Origin: Hydrogenophaga sp.
GTDB taxonomy: Bacteria > Pseudomonadota > Gammaproteobacteria > Burkholderiales > Burkholderiaceae_C
Reading direction: 5' to 3'
DNA: 64,000 bases
NCBI RefSeq assembly: GCF_030373245.1
Contig: NZ_JAUCZF010000007.1
Location: forward strand, 122,489-186,488
The translations under genes were made by a program, and so were the position numbers. Shown here piece after piece: positions 17,438 to 23,865 of the stretch (the first letter of the stretch is position 1; each line of letters opens with the position of its first letter). The notes below the pieces were generated by a model. The model was not told the DNA's origin. It saw nothing but the letters and a program-made list of their open reading frames with translations, and did not search any database.

Positions 17438-18000
17438 CACATGCTCGTGATTTCGAACGGAATCGGGTTGCGCATGGAGTTGGCCACCGGCGAATAGAAA
17501 TTCGCGTGCTGCACGATCTCGTCCAGCACCTCGCGAGGCGCGTCGCCCTCCACCAGCACCTTCACGCGAATCGCCTGAAAGCCCATCTCGGGTGGCATCT
17601 TTTCCAGCGCGCCACCGGCGCCCCAGGCGGCAGGGTTGCCGATGTCGCCTTCCAGGAACACCTCCAGCTTGCTCAGCTTCACGCCCTTCCAGGTCGCCAC
17701 CGCCGTCACGCCCACGGCGATGCAGCCGCCCAGGCCCGAGAGCACGATCTCGCCCGGCGCCGGTGCGGTGTCTTCGCCAAACAGGTGCAGCGGCTCGTCC
17801 ACCACCACCGGCGCGTGGTTGCCCACGGTGGACAGCGAGCGGTACTGGCCTTCCATCACCGTGTGGACCTTGTTGGTGCCGCGCATGGCCGGGTTGGCCT
17901 TGCCTTTGGCGGCAAAGGTGGCGAGGCCCGCCGCATCGATGGGGCGCAGGTAGGCCTTGACGGTGGTGGGGGTGGATTCGGTGGTGGCGGTGTCTGACAT
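17437..18000 (-). CDS. OsmC-family protein lacking the second cysteine
   Basis: A 187-residue OsmC/Ohr-fold protein. OsmC and Ohr are dimeric thiol peroxidases that reduce organic hydroperoxides with two conserved cysteines. The first is present (C93 in LSGLGGCIAVG). The segment that normally carries the second (N-x-CPVSxA type) reads QHANFYSPVANSM, with Tyr169/Ser170 where cysteine is expected. It therefore cannot use the usual two-cysteine mechanism and may be a one-cysteine thiol or sulfur-carrier protein. It lies 63 bases after the rhodanese gene, on the same strand. Confidence 0.8.
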   Translation of the reverse strand: MSDTATTESTPTTVKAYLRPIDAAGLATFAAKGKANPAMRGTNKVHTVMEGQYRSLSTVGNHAPVVVDEPLHLFGEDTAPAPGEIVLSGLGGCIAVGVTAVATWKGVKLSKLEVFLEGDIGNPAAWGAGGALEKMPPEMGFQAIRVKVLVEGDAPREVLDEIVQHANFYSPVANSMRNPIPFEITSM

Positions 18001-18063
18001 GCTGTCTCCGTGGGTCAGGTTGGGAAAAAAAGAAAAAGAGAGAAAAGGGCGACCGGCCTGGCC

Positions 18064-18957
18064 TCAGGCAGCCAGGGCGAGCTTGGCCGGCGGCGCGATC
18101 TGGGTCACCTGCGGCTGCCCGGATTCGATCGGCAGGCTGGGGTCGCGCGACCACTCGTTCCACGAGCCGAAGTACATGCGCACGTCGCTGAAGCCCGCCT
18201 GCTTGAGCGCGAGAAAGGTGTTGGACGCGCGCGCGCCCTTGAAGCAATACAGGTACACCGTGTCTTGCGGCGCGATGCCCGCGCTGGCGCACTCGGCCTT
18301 CACCTCGTCCGGCGTCTTGAACACCGGGCCCTGCGCAGAGGGCTTCATGAAGCGGTACCACTCGATCCACACCGCGCCGGGCAGGCGGCCCTTGCGCGGT
18401 GCGAAGTCTTTGCCATAGGGCGAAGAGCTGTCGCCGATCCACTCGTCCACATCGCGCACGTCGAGCAACACCGTGTCGCTGCCCAGCGCGGCCAATACAT
18501 CGGCCTGGGTCAGCATCACGTCGGTCATGGGCAGCTCGGGGAAGGTGGCCGGCGTGGGCGCGGCCGCGGTGGTGGACACCGGCAGGCCCGCGGCCGTCCA
18601 GGCGCTGAAGCCGCCGTTGAGCACCTTGATCTTCGGGTAGCCCAGCCAGGTCAGCAAGTAGTAGCCGCGGCAGCTCTGGCCGTAGCCGCTGTTCATCGCG
18701 TCTTCGTAAAACACCGCCGTCTCTTTGCCCGACAGGCCGGCATCGCCCAGCGCTTTGGCGAACGTGGCCTTGAGTTCCTGCAAGCCCTCGGGCGTGGAGG
18801 TGGCGAGGAAGGTGAACACTTCGCGCAGGTTCACCGCGCCGGGAATGTGGCCGGCAGCAAACGTGTCGGCGTCGCGCGTGTCGATCACCACCACCGGTTC
18901 GGTGGCTTGCAGCGTGTTCAGTTGATCGGGTGCGATCAGGACGGCAGAGATGCTCAT
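18064..18957 (-). CDS. Two-domain rhodanese (thiosulfate or mercaptopyruvate sulfurtransferase)
   Basis: A 297-residue tandem rhodanese: an inactive N-terminal domain (VVVIDTRDADTFAAGHIPGA) and a catalytic C-terminal domain with C238 in the loop CFKGARA. A basic loop of this kind is nearer to thiosulfate sulfurtransferase (CRKGVTA) than to mercaptopyruvate sulfurtransferase (CGSGVTA). It transfers sulfane sulfur to cyanide or a thiol through a Cys-persulfide. The start at 18957 follows the family N-terminus (MSISAVLIAPDQL); a longer frame to 19128 has no support. It heads a minus-strand cluster with OsmC, flavoprotein and rubredoxin reductase genes. The loop sequence leaves donor preference open. 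Confidence 0.85.
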   Translation of the reverse strand: MSISAVLIAPDQLNTLQATEPVVVIDTRDADTFAAGHIPGAVNLREVFTFLATSTPEGLQELKATFAKALGDAGLSGKETAVFYEDAMNSGYGQSCRGYYLLTWLGYPKIKVLNGGFSAWTAAGLPVSTTAAAPTPATFPELPMTDVMLTQADVLAALGSDTVLLDVRDVDEWIGDSSSPYGKDFAPRKGRLPGAVWIEWYRFMKPSAQGPVFKTPDEVKAECASAGIAPQDTVYLYCFKGARASNTFLALKQAGFSDVRMYFGSWNEWSRDPSLPIESGQPQVTQIAPPAKLALAA

Positions 18958-19120
18958 GGGGAACCTCGCAAGACAGGGGGCGGGCGGAATGGCCTGCGTT
19001 CTGTTTCGCAACTGCCGTGCCAGCGCGGCGCGCAGCCGGGCCGGCGCGCGCAAGTGCCTGATTTCGCGGGGTTTCCGGCGTGGGCGCCTGAGGATGTGTT
19101 GACCAGCGAGCCCGTTCACC

Positions 19121-19159
19121 ACCGCCACTGTGTCGACACAATGTCGACACAGTGGCGGT
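19121..19159. promoter_or_regulatory. Perfect 18-bp inverted repeat upstream of the rhodanese cluster
   Basis: The left arm ACCGCCACTGTGTCGACA (19121-19138) is repeated as its exact reverse complement at 19142-19159, with CAA between. Each arm contains TGTCGACA, itself palindromic. It lies about 165 bases before the rhodanese start and just before the cassette array. No T-tract follows, so an operator or recombination site is more likely than a terminator. Confidence 0.55.
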
Positions 19160-19455
19160 CTGGCGTCAGGGGCGGGGTGCGCGGGACCTGGTGGCTGGCG
19201 TCTTCGGTGTCAGGGGGACCACCGGCTGCTGAAGGCCCTGAGCGGTCTTCCGTCCTCGATCCCTCATTCGCCGACCAGGGGTTGCCGGGTGCCTGCAGGG
19301 TCTGCCATTCGTGTCCACGGCTCGCCGCTACACTGCTTCGCAGACGGCAACCAAGACCAGTCGGGTTTGCCGTTTTTGTTATGCCTGTTCATGCATCCAG
19401 ATTGATGCTGTACATGATTGATTTAAATAGACTTTTGGAGGAGTCATGCGACTTT
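19160..19455. other. Non-coding stretch left of the cassette array
   Basis: Almost 300 bases with no credible gene and no integrase on either strand. GC content drops after about 19370. A rho-independent terminator lies at 19344-19379. The section 19375-19482 is where an attI site would be expected, but I cannot confirm one. Confidence 0.4.
19344..19379 (+). terminator. Rho-independent terminator
   Basis: The stem ACGGCAA (19344-19350) pairs with TTGCCGT (19367-19373), followed by TTTTGTT. No plus-strand gene ends just before it, so it may protect the array from upstream reading or be what remains of a lost gene. Confidence 0.6.
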
Positions 19456-19515
19456 GTTTAACGACTGCGTCCGATGTTATCCGCCGTTTTGCGGGATACA
19501 TCTAAGTTAAAAATC

Positions 19516-19812
19516 ATGGATCTCTCGCCCGTAGTTGCTTGGTCGGTTCCTTTGTTTGGATTGTTCCTGGCCGGCATGTTCGGCAGGAGCCGGGTGAAAT
19601 CAGGTTCGACCTCAATCTGGGGCGCCGCCTTTTTTGTAGCGTTGATTCTGGGGTTCGTTCTGATGTTCGTGCAAGTTGCATTACATAGCACCTGTGTCGA
19701 GATCAAGGCTTGCGTATACCGAGGTGACGGCAATATGAGTTACTGGTTTCAGTCGTTCTTCGCGATCCCACTCTATTGGCTGGTGGGCAGCGTTTGGCAG
19801 ATGAAGCACTGA
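19516..19812 (+). CDS. Cassette 1: small membrane protein of unknown function
   Basis: A 98-residue protein with about three membrane helices (SVPLFGLFLAGMFG, then GAAFFVALILGFVLMFVQVAL, then FFAIPLYWLVGSVW). I recognise no family. The start at 19516 is chosen because the upstream ATG at 19474 spans the cassette recombination point (G at 19476) and so would not travel with the cassette. Composition is AT-richer than the surrounding chromosome. Its stop is seven bases before the attC core. Confidence 0.65.
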   Translation: MDLSPVVAWSVPLFGLFLAGMFGRSRVKSGSTSIWGAAFFVALILGFVLMFVQVALHSTCVEIKACVYRGDGNMSYWFQSFFAIPLYWLVGSVWQMKH

Positions 19813-19819
19813 ATATGAT

Positions 19820-19906
19820 TTTTAACAGGACGCTCGGCACGGACACGCCGCATCAGATAGCCGCTTCGCGGCGCTTGCTGCGTGCCGGGCAGCTTTGACG
19901 TTAGAC
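19820..19906 (+). repeat. attC site 1
   Basis: 87 bases from TTTTAAC to GTTAGAC. The interior is imperfectly palindromic (CGGCACG pairs with CGTGCCG) with a smaller AGCCGCTTCGCGGC hairpin, as in attC sites. Confidence 0.8.
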
Positions 19907-19911
19907 CTCTC

Positions 19912-20415
19912 ATGGACACGCCGACTAGCTACGATGCCTTGTGCGAGCAACTTCGGCGATTTGACCCAAAGCAATTAATCGCGGTGGAGGGCTTTTGCTT
20001 GTCTGGAAAGTCAATGCTTGCCGATGACCTCGGTCGGGACATTCCTGCACAGGTTATACATACAGATTCGTACAGCACCCCGCGAGACAATCCACCCCCC
20101 TATACCCAAGGGGTGAACGTGGCGCGGTTGAAGCAAGCGATGGACGACCGCGACATGAGTAAGCCGTGCGTCATCGAGGGTATTTGCCTTCGTGATGTCC
20201 TGGCACTATGTGGCGTCTCCGCGGCCATTTTTGTTTACATCAAGCGAGTCGGCGCAAACGGCCTTTGGTACGACCAGTACCATCTTGAAGATTACGAGAG
20301 TGGAACCGGAGTGGCCGGCGACGAAGAAGAACCTCATGCCAGTGATCTCGCCTACCATGTAAAGGCTCGTCCGCATGAGCACGCAGATTTTGAGATACGC
20401 CGTGTCGAGGACTGA
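19912..20415 (+). CDS. Cassette 2: P-loop, uridine-kinase-like protein
   Basis: A 167-residue protein with a Walker A motif GFCLSGKS (residues 27-34) and a following VIHTDSYS strand like that of uridine/phosphoribulokinase-type enzymes, in which an aspartate and a tyrosine contact the substrate. A later conserved-looking segment reads VIEGICLRDVL. It probably phosphorylates a small molecule or nucleotide; the substrate is unknown. The ATG at 19912 lies six bases after the attC core with no clear ribosome-binding site, typical of cassette genes. The stop lies just before attC 2. Confidence 0.7.
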   Translation: MDTPTSYDALCEQLRRFDPKQLIAVEGFCLSGKSMLADDLGRDIPAQVIHTDSYSTPRDNPPPYTQGVNVARLKQAMDDRDMSKPCVIEGICLRDVLALCGVSAAIFVYIKRVGANGLWYDQYHLEDYESGTGVAGDEEEPHASDLAYHVKARPHEHADFEIRRVED

Positions 20416-20418
20416 GAG

Positions 20419-20481
20419 GTCTAACAACGCGTTGCAGGCGACGCGCAAGAAGCAGCGCGCGCCTGAACGTGGACGTTTGGC
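20419..20481 (+). repeat. attC site 2
   Basis: 63 bases from GTCTAAC to GTTTGGC. The inner arms GCAGGCG and CGCCTGA are nearly complementary. It is compact, like the short attC sites of mobile integrons. Confidence 0.85.
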
Positions 20482-20487
20482 CTTTTG

Positions 20488-20865
20488 ATGTTTGGCATAT
20501 TCAAGCGTCGAAACTGGAAGCCGCAAGTGATTGGCGATCTGAGCGGTACCTCCAATGGCATTAGCGTGCTGCTCCGGAACTTTCCTTGCCGCGTCGACGA
20601 TGCGGACGGCTCAAGGACATATGCGTACGGTGACTTTGGCTCAGAGTTTCTTCAGGAGCTTTCTGACCATCAACTCGGCGATTTCGATCTCGTAAATCGG
20701 ACCATATCCTCTGGGGCCGAGAAGTCTGTGTACGTAAAGTTGCGCGACCTCGCACCTTTTGAGGTCCGAGTATCTGGCCGGATCACGGGCAAACGAGACC
20801 AGTTCTACTCTGATCTTGCTGATGCCCTGATAGAAGCATTTAGATCGCAAAGTATCAAGCCATGA
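20488..20865 (+). CDS. Cassette 3: hypothetical protein
   Basis: A 125-residue soluble protein, MFGIFKRRNWK at the start, with alternating strand/helix character (GISVLLRNFPCRVDDADG; FEVRVSGRITGKRDQFYSDL). I do not recognise the family. The ATG at 20488 lies seven bases after the attC 2 core; a TTG one codon earlier is the alternative. Composition is lower in GC than the host, consistent with transfer. Confidence 0.6.
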   Translation: MFGIFKRRNWKPQVIGDLSGTSNGISVLLRNFPCRVDDADGSRTYAYGDFGSEFLQELSDHQLGDFDLVNRTISSGAEKSVYVKLRDLAPFEVRVSGRITGKRDQFYSDLADALIEAFRSQSIKP

Positions 20866-20878
20866 CCACGCTAGATTG

Positions 20879-20965
20879 GCCTAACAGGTCGGCCCACGCG
20901 GACACCCAACACCAGGCTGCCGCTGCGCGGCGCCTGTTGTATGCCGGTGGCCTCCGGCGTTATGC
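20879..20965 (+). repeat. attC site 3
   Basis: 87 bases from GCCTAAC to GTTATGC, with nested palindromes (CAGGCTGCCGCTGCGCGGCGCCTG and GGCCCAC/GGTGGCC). Confidence 0.83.
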
Positions 20966-20983
20966 GTCACTGCTCAATAGGCG

Positions 20984-21535
20984 ATGGCAGAGCTAATCGA
21001 ATTTGAAACTGATCGCCTTTCTCTACGCCAGTGGCTTTCAAGAGATCGCGATCCTTTCTTCGAGCTCAACTCCGATCCGAAAGTCATGGAGTATTTCCCC
21101 TCTTTGCTCACTCGCGAGGAGAGTGATCGAATGGCTGATAAATGCCATTCACTTATCACTGAGCGGGGCTGGGGCTTCTGGGCTGCCGAGTTGAAAGAAT
21201 CAAATCAATTCGTCGGGTTCGTCGGCCTCCACATTCCATCGGATCAGCTTCCGTTTTCTCCGTGCGTAGAGATCGGGTGGCGTTTGGCATACCAGCATTG
21301 GGGTAAAGGGCTGGCGACCGAGGCGGCCAACGGCGCTCTGAACGTCGCGTTTGAAGTTCTACATCTGAGAGAAATCGTCGCTTTCACCGCAGTCGGGAAC
21401 TACCGTTCCCGCGCAGTTATGGAACGCCTTCGTATGCAGGAGTCCGGCACTTTTGACCATCACCAAGTCCCGGAAGGCAGTGCGCTTCGCAAACATTGCT
21501 TGTATCGTCTCGCGTATGAAACCCGTGACGCATAA
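20984..21535 (+). CDS. Cassette 4: GNAT-family N-acetyltransferase (RimJ/RimL type)
   Basis: A 183-residue acetyltransferase of the Acetyltransf_3 group. It opens with the typical IEFETDRLSLRQW strand-turn, and the acetyl-CoA pyrophosphate loop is recognisable as HWGKGLATEAANGAL, followed by LREIVAFTAVGNYRSRAVMERL. Relatives acetylate ribosomal-protein N-termini, amino acids or antibiotics; resistance is possible because integron cassettes often carry such enzymes, but nothing shows the acceptor. The stop codon lies inside the attC 4 core GCATAAC. Confidence 0.8.
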   Translation: MAELIEFETDRLSLRQWLSRDRDPFFELNSDPKVMEYFPSLLTREESDRMADKCHSLITERGWGFWAAELKESNQFVGFVGLHIPSDQLPFSPCVEIGWRLAYQHWGKGLATEAANGALNVAFEVLHLREIVAFTAVGNYRSRAVMERLRMQESGTFDHHQVPEGSALRKHCLYRLAYETRDA

Positions 21536-21606
21536 CCCTCACTCCACCTGACGTTCGCCAGCCGGCTACGCCGTCTGTCGCCCGCAGGTGAGCTCAAACG
21601 TTATCC
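21530..21606 (+). repeat. attC site 4
   Basis: 77 bases from GCATAAC to GTTATCC. The CACCTG and CAGGTG arms pair, with CTCAC/GTGAG outside them. Confidence 0.82.
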
Positions 21607-21627
21607 CGCACCTGGATCCTCCGTATC

Positions 21628-22353
21628 GTGCTGAAGCTCCTTCGTTCGCTAGTCACGCCCAAGCAACCTGTTACAACCGACTCGGCGACCCCAACATTCC
21701 CACCGCCGCCCGTGGCCATATGGGCGGAAGGCTCGGTTACCTTCAGCGTCACCGAGAACCTGCTCAATGCCAACGGCTTACCTCTGCTTGACTGGAGCGC
21801 CGCTAAGCTGTGGGTCGATGGCGTCTCAGGTGAGGCATCGCAGGCCCATGCCTGGTCTGATTGCGAGCGTGCATGGCTCGAGCACTTGCGAGTCGCCCTT
21901 GGGCCCGAGTATCGGCTGCAAGAGCATGGCACTGCCTTGCTTCTCTCCACCCTGGAGAAGAACGTCGCCGACGCCGCGCTCGCGTTCGTCAACAAGACGC
22001 TTGAGCGAGTCGTGCGCATCCTTGATGGTGTTGCACATGTACCTGAGTGGGGCCATGACATCCTCGTCGTATTCGACGACGACGACACCTACTACAAGTA
22101 CGTCGCCGACTACTACCCCGAGGGCGGCGAGTTCGCCGGAAGCGGAGGCATGTACATCAACGCAGGATGCGGCCACTTCGCGACCGTAAAGGCTGACCTG
22201 CGTGCCATCGAGCCTGTCATCGCCCATGAACTGACCCACGCATGCCTTGGCCACCTGCCCATACCTGCGTGTAATCGGGGTCAGATTCCAATTGCGAGGT
22301 GCAATCGGGGTGCAATCGGGGTCAGATTCCAATTTTGCAAAACCTCAACTTGA
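21628..22353 (+). CDS. Cassette 5: metallopeptidase-like protein, 3' end broken
   Basis: A 241-residue reading with a GTG start 22 bases after the attC 4 core. The body is an unknown domain that reaches VIAHELTHACLGHLPIP, an HExxH zinc-binding helix of the kind found in gluzincin-like peptidases (H-E-x-x-H-A). Almost directly after it the sequence changes into two copies of the GGGGTCAGATTCCAATT repeat. The last ~28 residues are therefore not native and the third zinc ligand, normally downstream, has been lost. I take it as a truncated cassette gene, probably inactive. No attC follows. Confidence 0.6.
   Translation: MLKLLRSLVTPKQPVTTDSATPTFPPPPVAIWAEGSVTFSVTENLLNANGLPLLDWSAAKLWVDGVSGEASQAHAWSDCERAWLEHLRVALGPEYRLQEHGTALLLSTLEKNVADAALAFVNKTLERVVRILDGVAHVPEWGHDILVVFDDDDTYYKYVADYYPEGGEFAGSGGMYINAGCGHFATVKADLRAIEPVIAHELTHACLGHLPIPACNRGQIPIARCNRGAIGVRFQFCKTST
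22277..22334 (+). repeat. Tandem GGGGTCAGATTCCAATT repeats
   Basis: The 17-base motif occurs at 22277-22293 and 22318-22334, both preceded by AATC, and once inverted at 38007-38023. Such motifs occur next to insertion sequences or REP-associated transposases in related genomes (from memory), but no transposase gene is here. They mark the break at the right end of the cassette array. Confidence 0.55.
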
Positions 22354-22364
22354 AATCCACGTCA

Positions 22365-22652
22365 ATGAACAACGCCTACGTCGTCGGTCAAATCACGGTG
22401 AAAAATCCAGAACTGTGGGCTGAATACCGAGACCAGGTGTCAGCCACTTTGTCACCCTGGGGCGGTGAGCTGGTTTTTCGGGGCCAACAAGCGGCGGCGC
22501 TGGCCGGCGAGAACCCTCACGCCAGCATTGTCGTGATCCGTTTTCCGAGCGTGGCAGCGGTGAACGGTTGGTTTTTGTCGCCTGCCTACCAAGCGCTCAT
22601 TCCGCTTCGCCAGCAAGCGGCGGACGTGGTCTTGACGTCCTACGAAGCGTAG
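22365..22652 (+). CDS. DUF1330 family protein
   Basis: A 95-residue ferredoxin-like-fold protein of the DUF1330 family: AYVVGQITVKNPELWAEYRDQV at the start, then PHASIVVIRFPSVAAVNGWFLSPAYQALI, the usual hallmark. The function of the family is not established; dimeric alpha/beta-barrel monooxygenases share the fold. The ATG at 22365 gives the family N-terminus. An earlier in-frame start would begin inside the tandem repeat and is rejected. It lies directly right of the broken cassette, with no attC at its end. Confidence 0.8.
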   Translation: MNNAYVVGQITVKNPELWAEYRDQVSATLSPWGGELVFRGQQAAALAGENPHASIVVIRFPSVAAVNGWFLSPAYQALIPLRQQAADVVLTSYEA

Positions 22653-22721
22653 AGTCTGGCTGGCCGCAGCGCGGGCAAGGCGCCCTGTTTGGTTGGCACC
22701 CCACCCCTGGAGACCCGGCCC

Positions 22722-23105
22722 ATGAACGTGATCCTCGGCACCGTCATCCTTTACGCCCGCGACATGCACAAGACCGCTGCGTTCTACAGCCAGCACTTTG
22801 GCCTGGTGACCACGGGTGAGGTGGTGGAAGGGCTGATTGAGCTGCAGGCGCCCGGCGGTGGCGCGGGCATCCTGATCCACCAGGCGGCGAAGTCGGTCAA
22901 GCTGGGTCAGGTGGGCGTGAAGCTGTCTTTCCACGTGCCCGATGTGCCGGCCTTTGCACAGGCCGCCGAAAAGAAGGGGCTGAGGTTTGGGGCCGTGCAT
23001 CAGGCCAACGGTTACCTGTTCGCGAATGCCAAAGACCCCGACAACAATTCCGTGAGCATTTCCAGCCGGGCCTTTCGCTTGCGGCCTGAAAGCCCAGAAG
23101 CCTGA
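22722..23105 (+). CDS. VOC-superfamily (glyoxalase/bleomycin-resistance fold) protein
   Basis: A 127-residue vicinal-oxygen-chelate protein: VILYARDMHKTAAFYSQHFGL begins the first beta-alpha-beta-beta-beta unit and DPDNNSVSISSRAF closes the second, where a glutamate metal ligand is usual but S/N is seen. It may have lost one metal ligand. The ATG at 22722 is preferred over 22689 because it matches the family start. A second VOC gene follows 39 bases after its stop. Possible roles include dioxygenase, lyase or antibiotic binding; none is indicated. Confidence 0.78.
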   Translation: MNVILGTVILYARDMHKTAAFYSQHFGLVTTGEVVEGLIELQAPGGGAGILIHQAAKSVKLGQVGVKLSFHVPDVPAFAQAAEKKGLRFGAVHQANGYLFANAKDPDNNSVSISSRAFRLRPESPEA

Positions 23106-23144
23106 AAACCGCCGTCAACTTCCCTCAGACGCCAAGGTGCCCTC

Positions 23145-23534
23145 ATGACGTTCTCGCGCATCCTGACCAACATCTGTTCCGACCGTTTGAGCGAGAGCCG
23201 GGATTTTTACGTTGCGCTGTTGGGGTTTGAAGTGAACTACGACAGCGACTGGTATGTCCAGCTGCGTTGCCCCACCAACCCAGAGCTGGAGCTCGGCATC
23301 ATTGACCGAACCCATGCGCTGGTGCCCACAGGCTTTCAGAACGCACCCACGGGCGTGTATGTCACCTTCGTGGTTCCAGATGTGGATGCCGTCTTCGCCA
23401 AGGCCAAGGCTTTGGGTCTGGCCATCGTCCAGGAGCCCAGAAACGAGTTCTACGGTCAGCGGCGGTTTCTGACGGTCGACCCGAATGGCTGCCTGATCGA
23501 TGTGTGCAGCCCGTGGAGCGAGAGCGAGCGATGA
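23145..23534 (+). CDS. VOC-superfamily protein
   Basis: A 129-residue glyoxalase-fold protein, start MTFSRILTNICSDRLSESRD, with the second module ending VDPNGCLIDVCSPW. It is not a close copy of the VOC protein upstream. The final strand again lacks the usual metal-binding glutamate (LIDV). Genes of this group are often annotated as dioxygenase or fosfomycin-type resistance proteins without evidence, and I assign no reaction. An AAGGTG ribosome-binding site precedes the start. Confidence 0.76.
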   Translation: MTFSRILTNICSDRLSESRDFYVALLGFEVNYDSDWYVQLRCPTNPELELGIIDRTHALVPTGFQNAPTGVYVTFVVPDVDAVFAKAKALGLAIVQEPRNEFYGQRRFLTVDPNGCLIDVCSPWSESER

Positions 23535-23616
23535 ACGCGATCTCGGCCCGCAAGCGCCCATGCCGCTTCGTGGGCGCTGCGTTTGCTGCTAAATTGCAGC
23601 GAACCGAGGTAACCCC

Positions 23617-23865
23617 ATGAAGCTGACGGAAGAATCCATGAGCGTGTTGGAGGCTGGCATTCCCAAGCTGGCGCAGGGTGCTTTCCAGCGCGCGCACTAC
23701 CAGGCACTCACCCGCAGCGGCAAGGTGGTGCGTGCCGTCAACGGCCAACTGGTCGAGACGTTTGCTGATGGCACCGAGACGGTGATGCGCACCATCCACA
23801 GCCCGGTGAGGTTCACCATGGGCGCCAAGTTCAAGCTCAAGCGCCGTGTGACCACTCCGGAATGA
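23617..23865 (+). CDS. Small protein preceding the zeta-toxin-like kinase (possible antitoxin)
   Basis: An 82-residue, basic-tailed protein of unknown family (MKLTEESMSVLEAGIPKLAQ, tail KFKLKRRVTTPE). The start has a GAGGTAA ribosome-binding site. Its stop overlaps the start of the zeta-type kinase by four bases (ATGA), the usual layout of toxin-antitoxin pairs with the antitoxin first. It does not resemble the helical epsilon antitoxin, so a true antitoxin role is inferred only from position. Confidence 0.65.
   Translation: MKLTEESMSVLEAGIPKLAQGAFQRAHYQALTRSGKVVRAVNGQLVETFADGTETVMRTIHSPVRFTMGAKFKLKRRVTTPE

Larger units (their letters stand above)
19456..22293 (+). mobile_element. Integron-type gene-cassette array without integrase (CALIN-like)
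   Basis: Five consecutive short plus-strand genes with lower GC than the flanks are separated by four imperfectly palindromic sites, each bounded by RYYYAAC and GTTRRRY core sites. Start codons lie 6-22 bases after each GTT core, usually without a ribosome-binding site, as in mobile cassettes. The left boundary is GTTATCC at 19476-19482 with an opposed GTTTAAC at 19456. The right end is broken inside cassette 5. No integrase gene is present in the window, so this is either the tail of a larger integron or an orphan array. Confidence 0.8.

Noticed and set aside
17192..19150. A 652-residue minus-strand reading across the rhodanese/OsmC region
   Set aside because: Low-complexity Arg/His/Gly content; the true genes in another frame have complete family motifs.
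19160..19455. An integrase gene left of the cassette array
   Set aside because: No open frame on either strand with tyrosine-recombinase character; the region is short and non-coding.
22680..22721. Sigma-54 promoter before the VOC gene (TGGCACCCCACCCCTG)
   Set aside because: The -24 part fits but the -12 GC is replaced by CT.
22653..23144. Further attC sites between the VOC genes
   Set aside because: No pair of RYYYAAC and GTTRRRY cores with palindromic interior was found after 21606.
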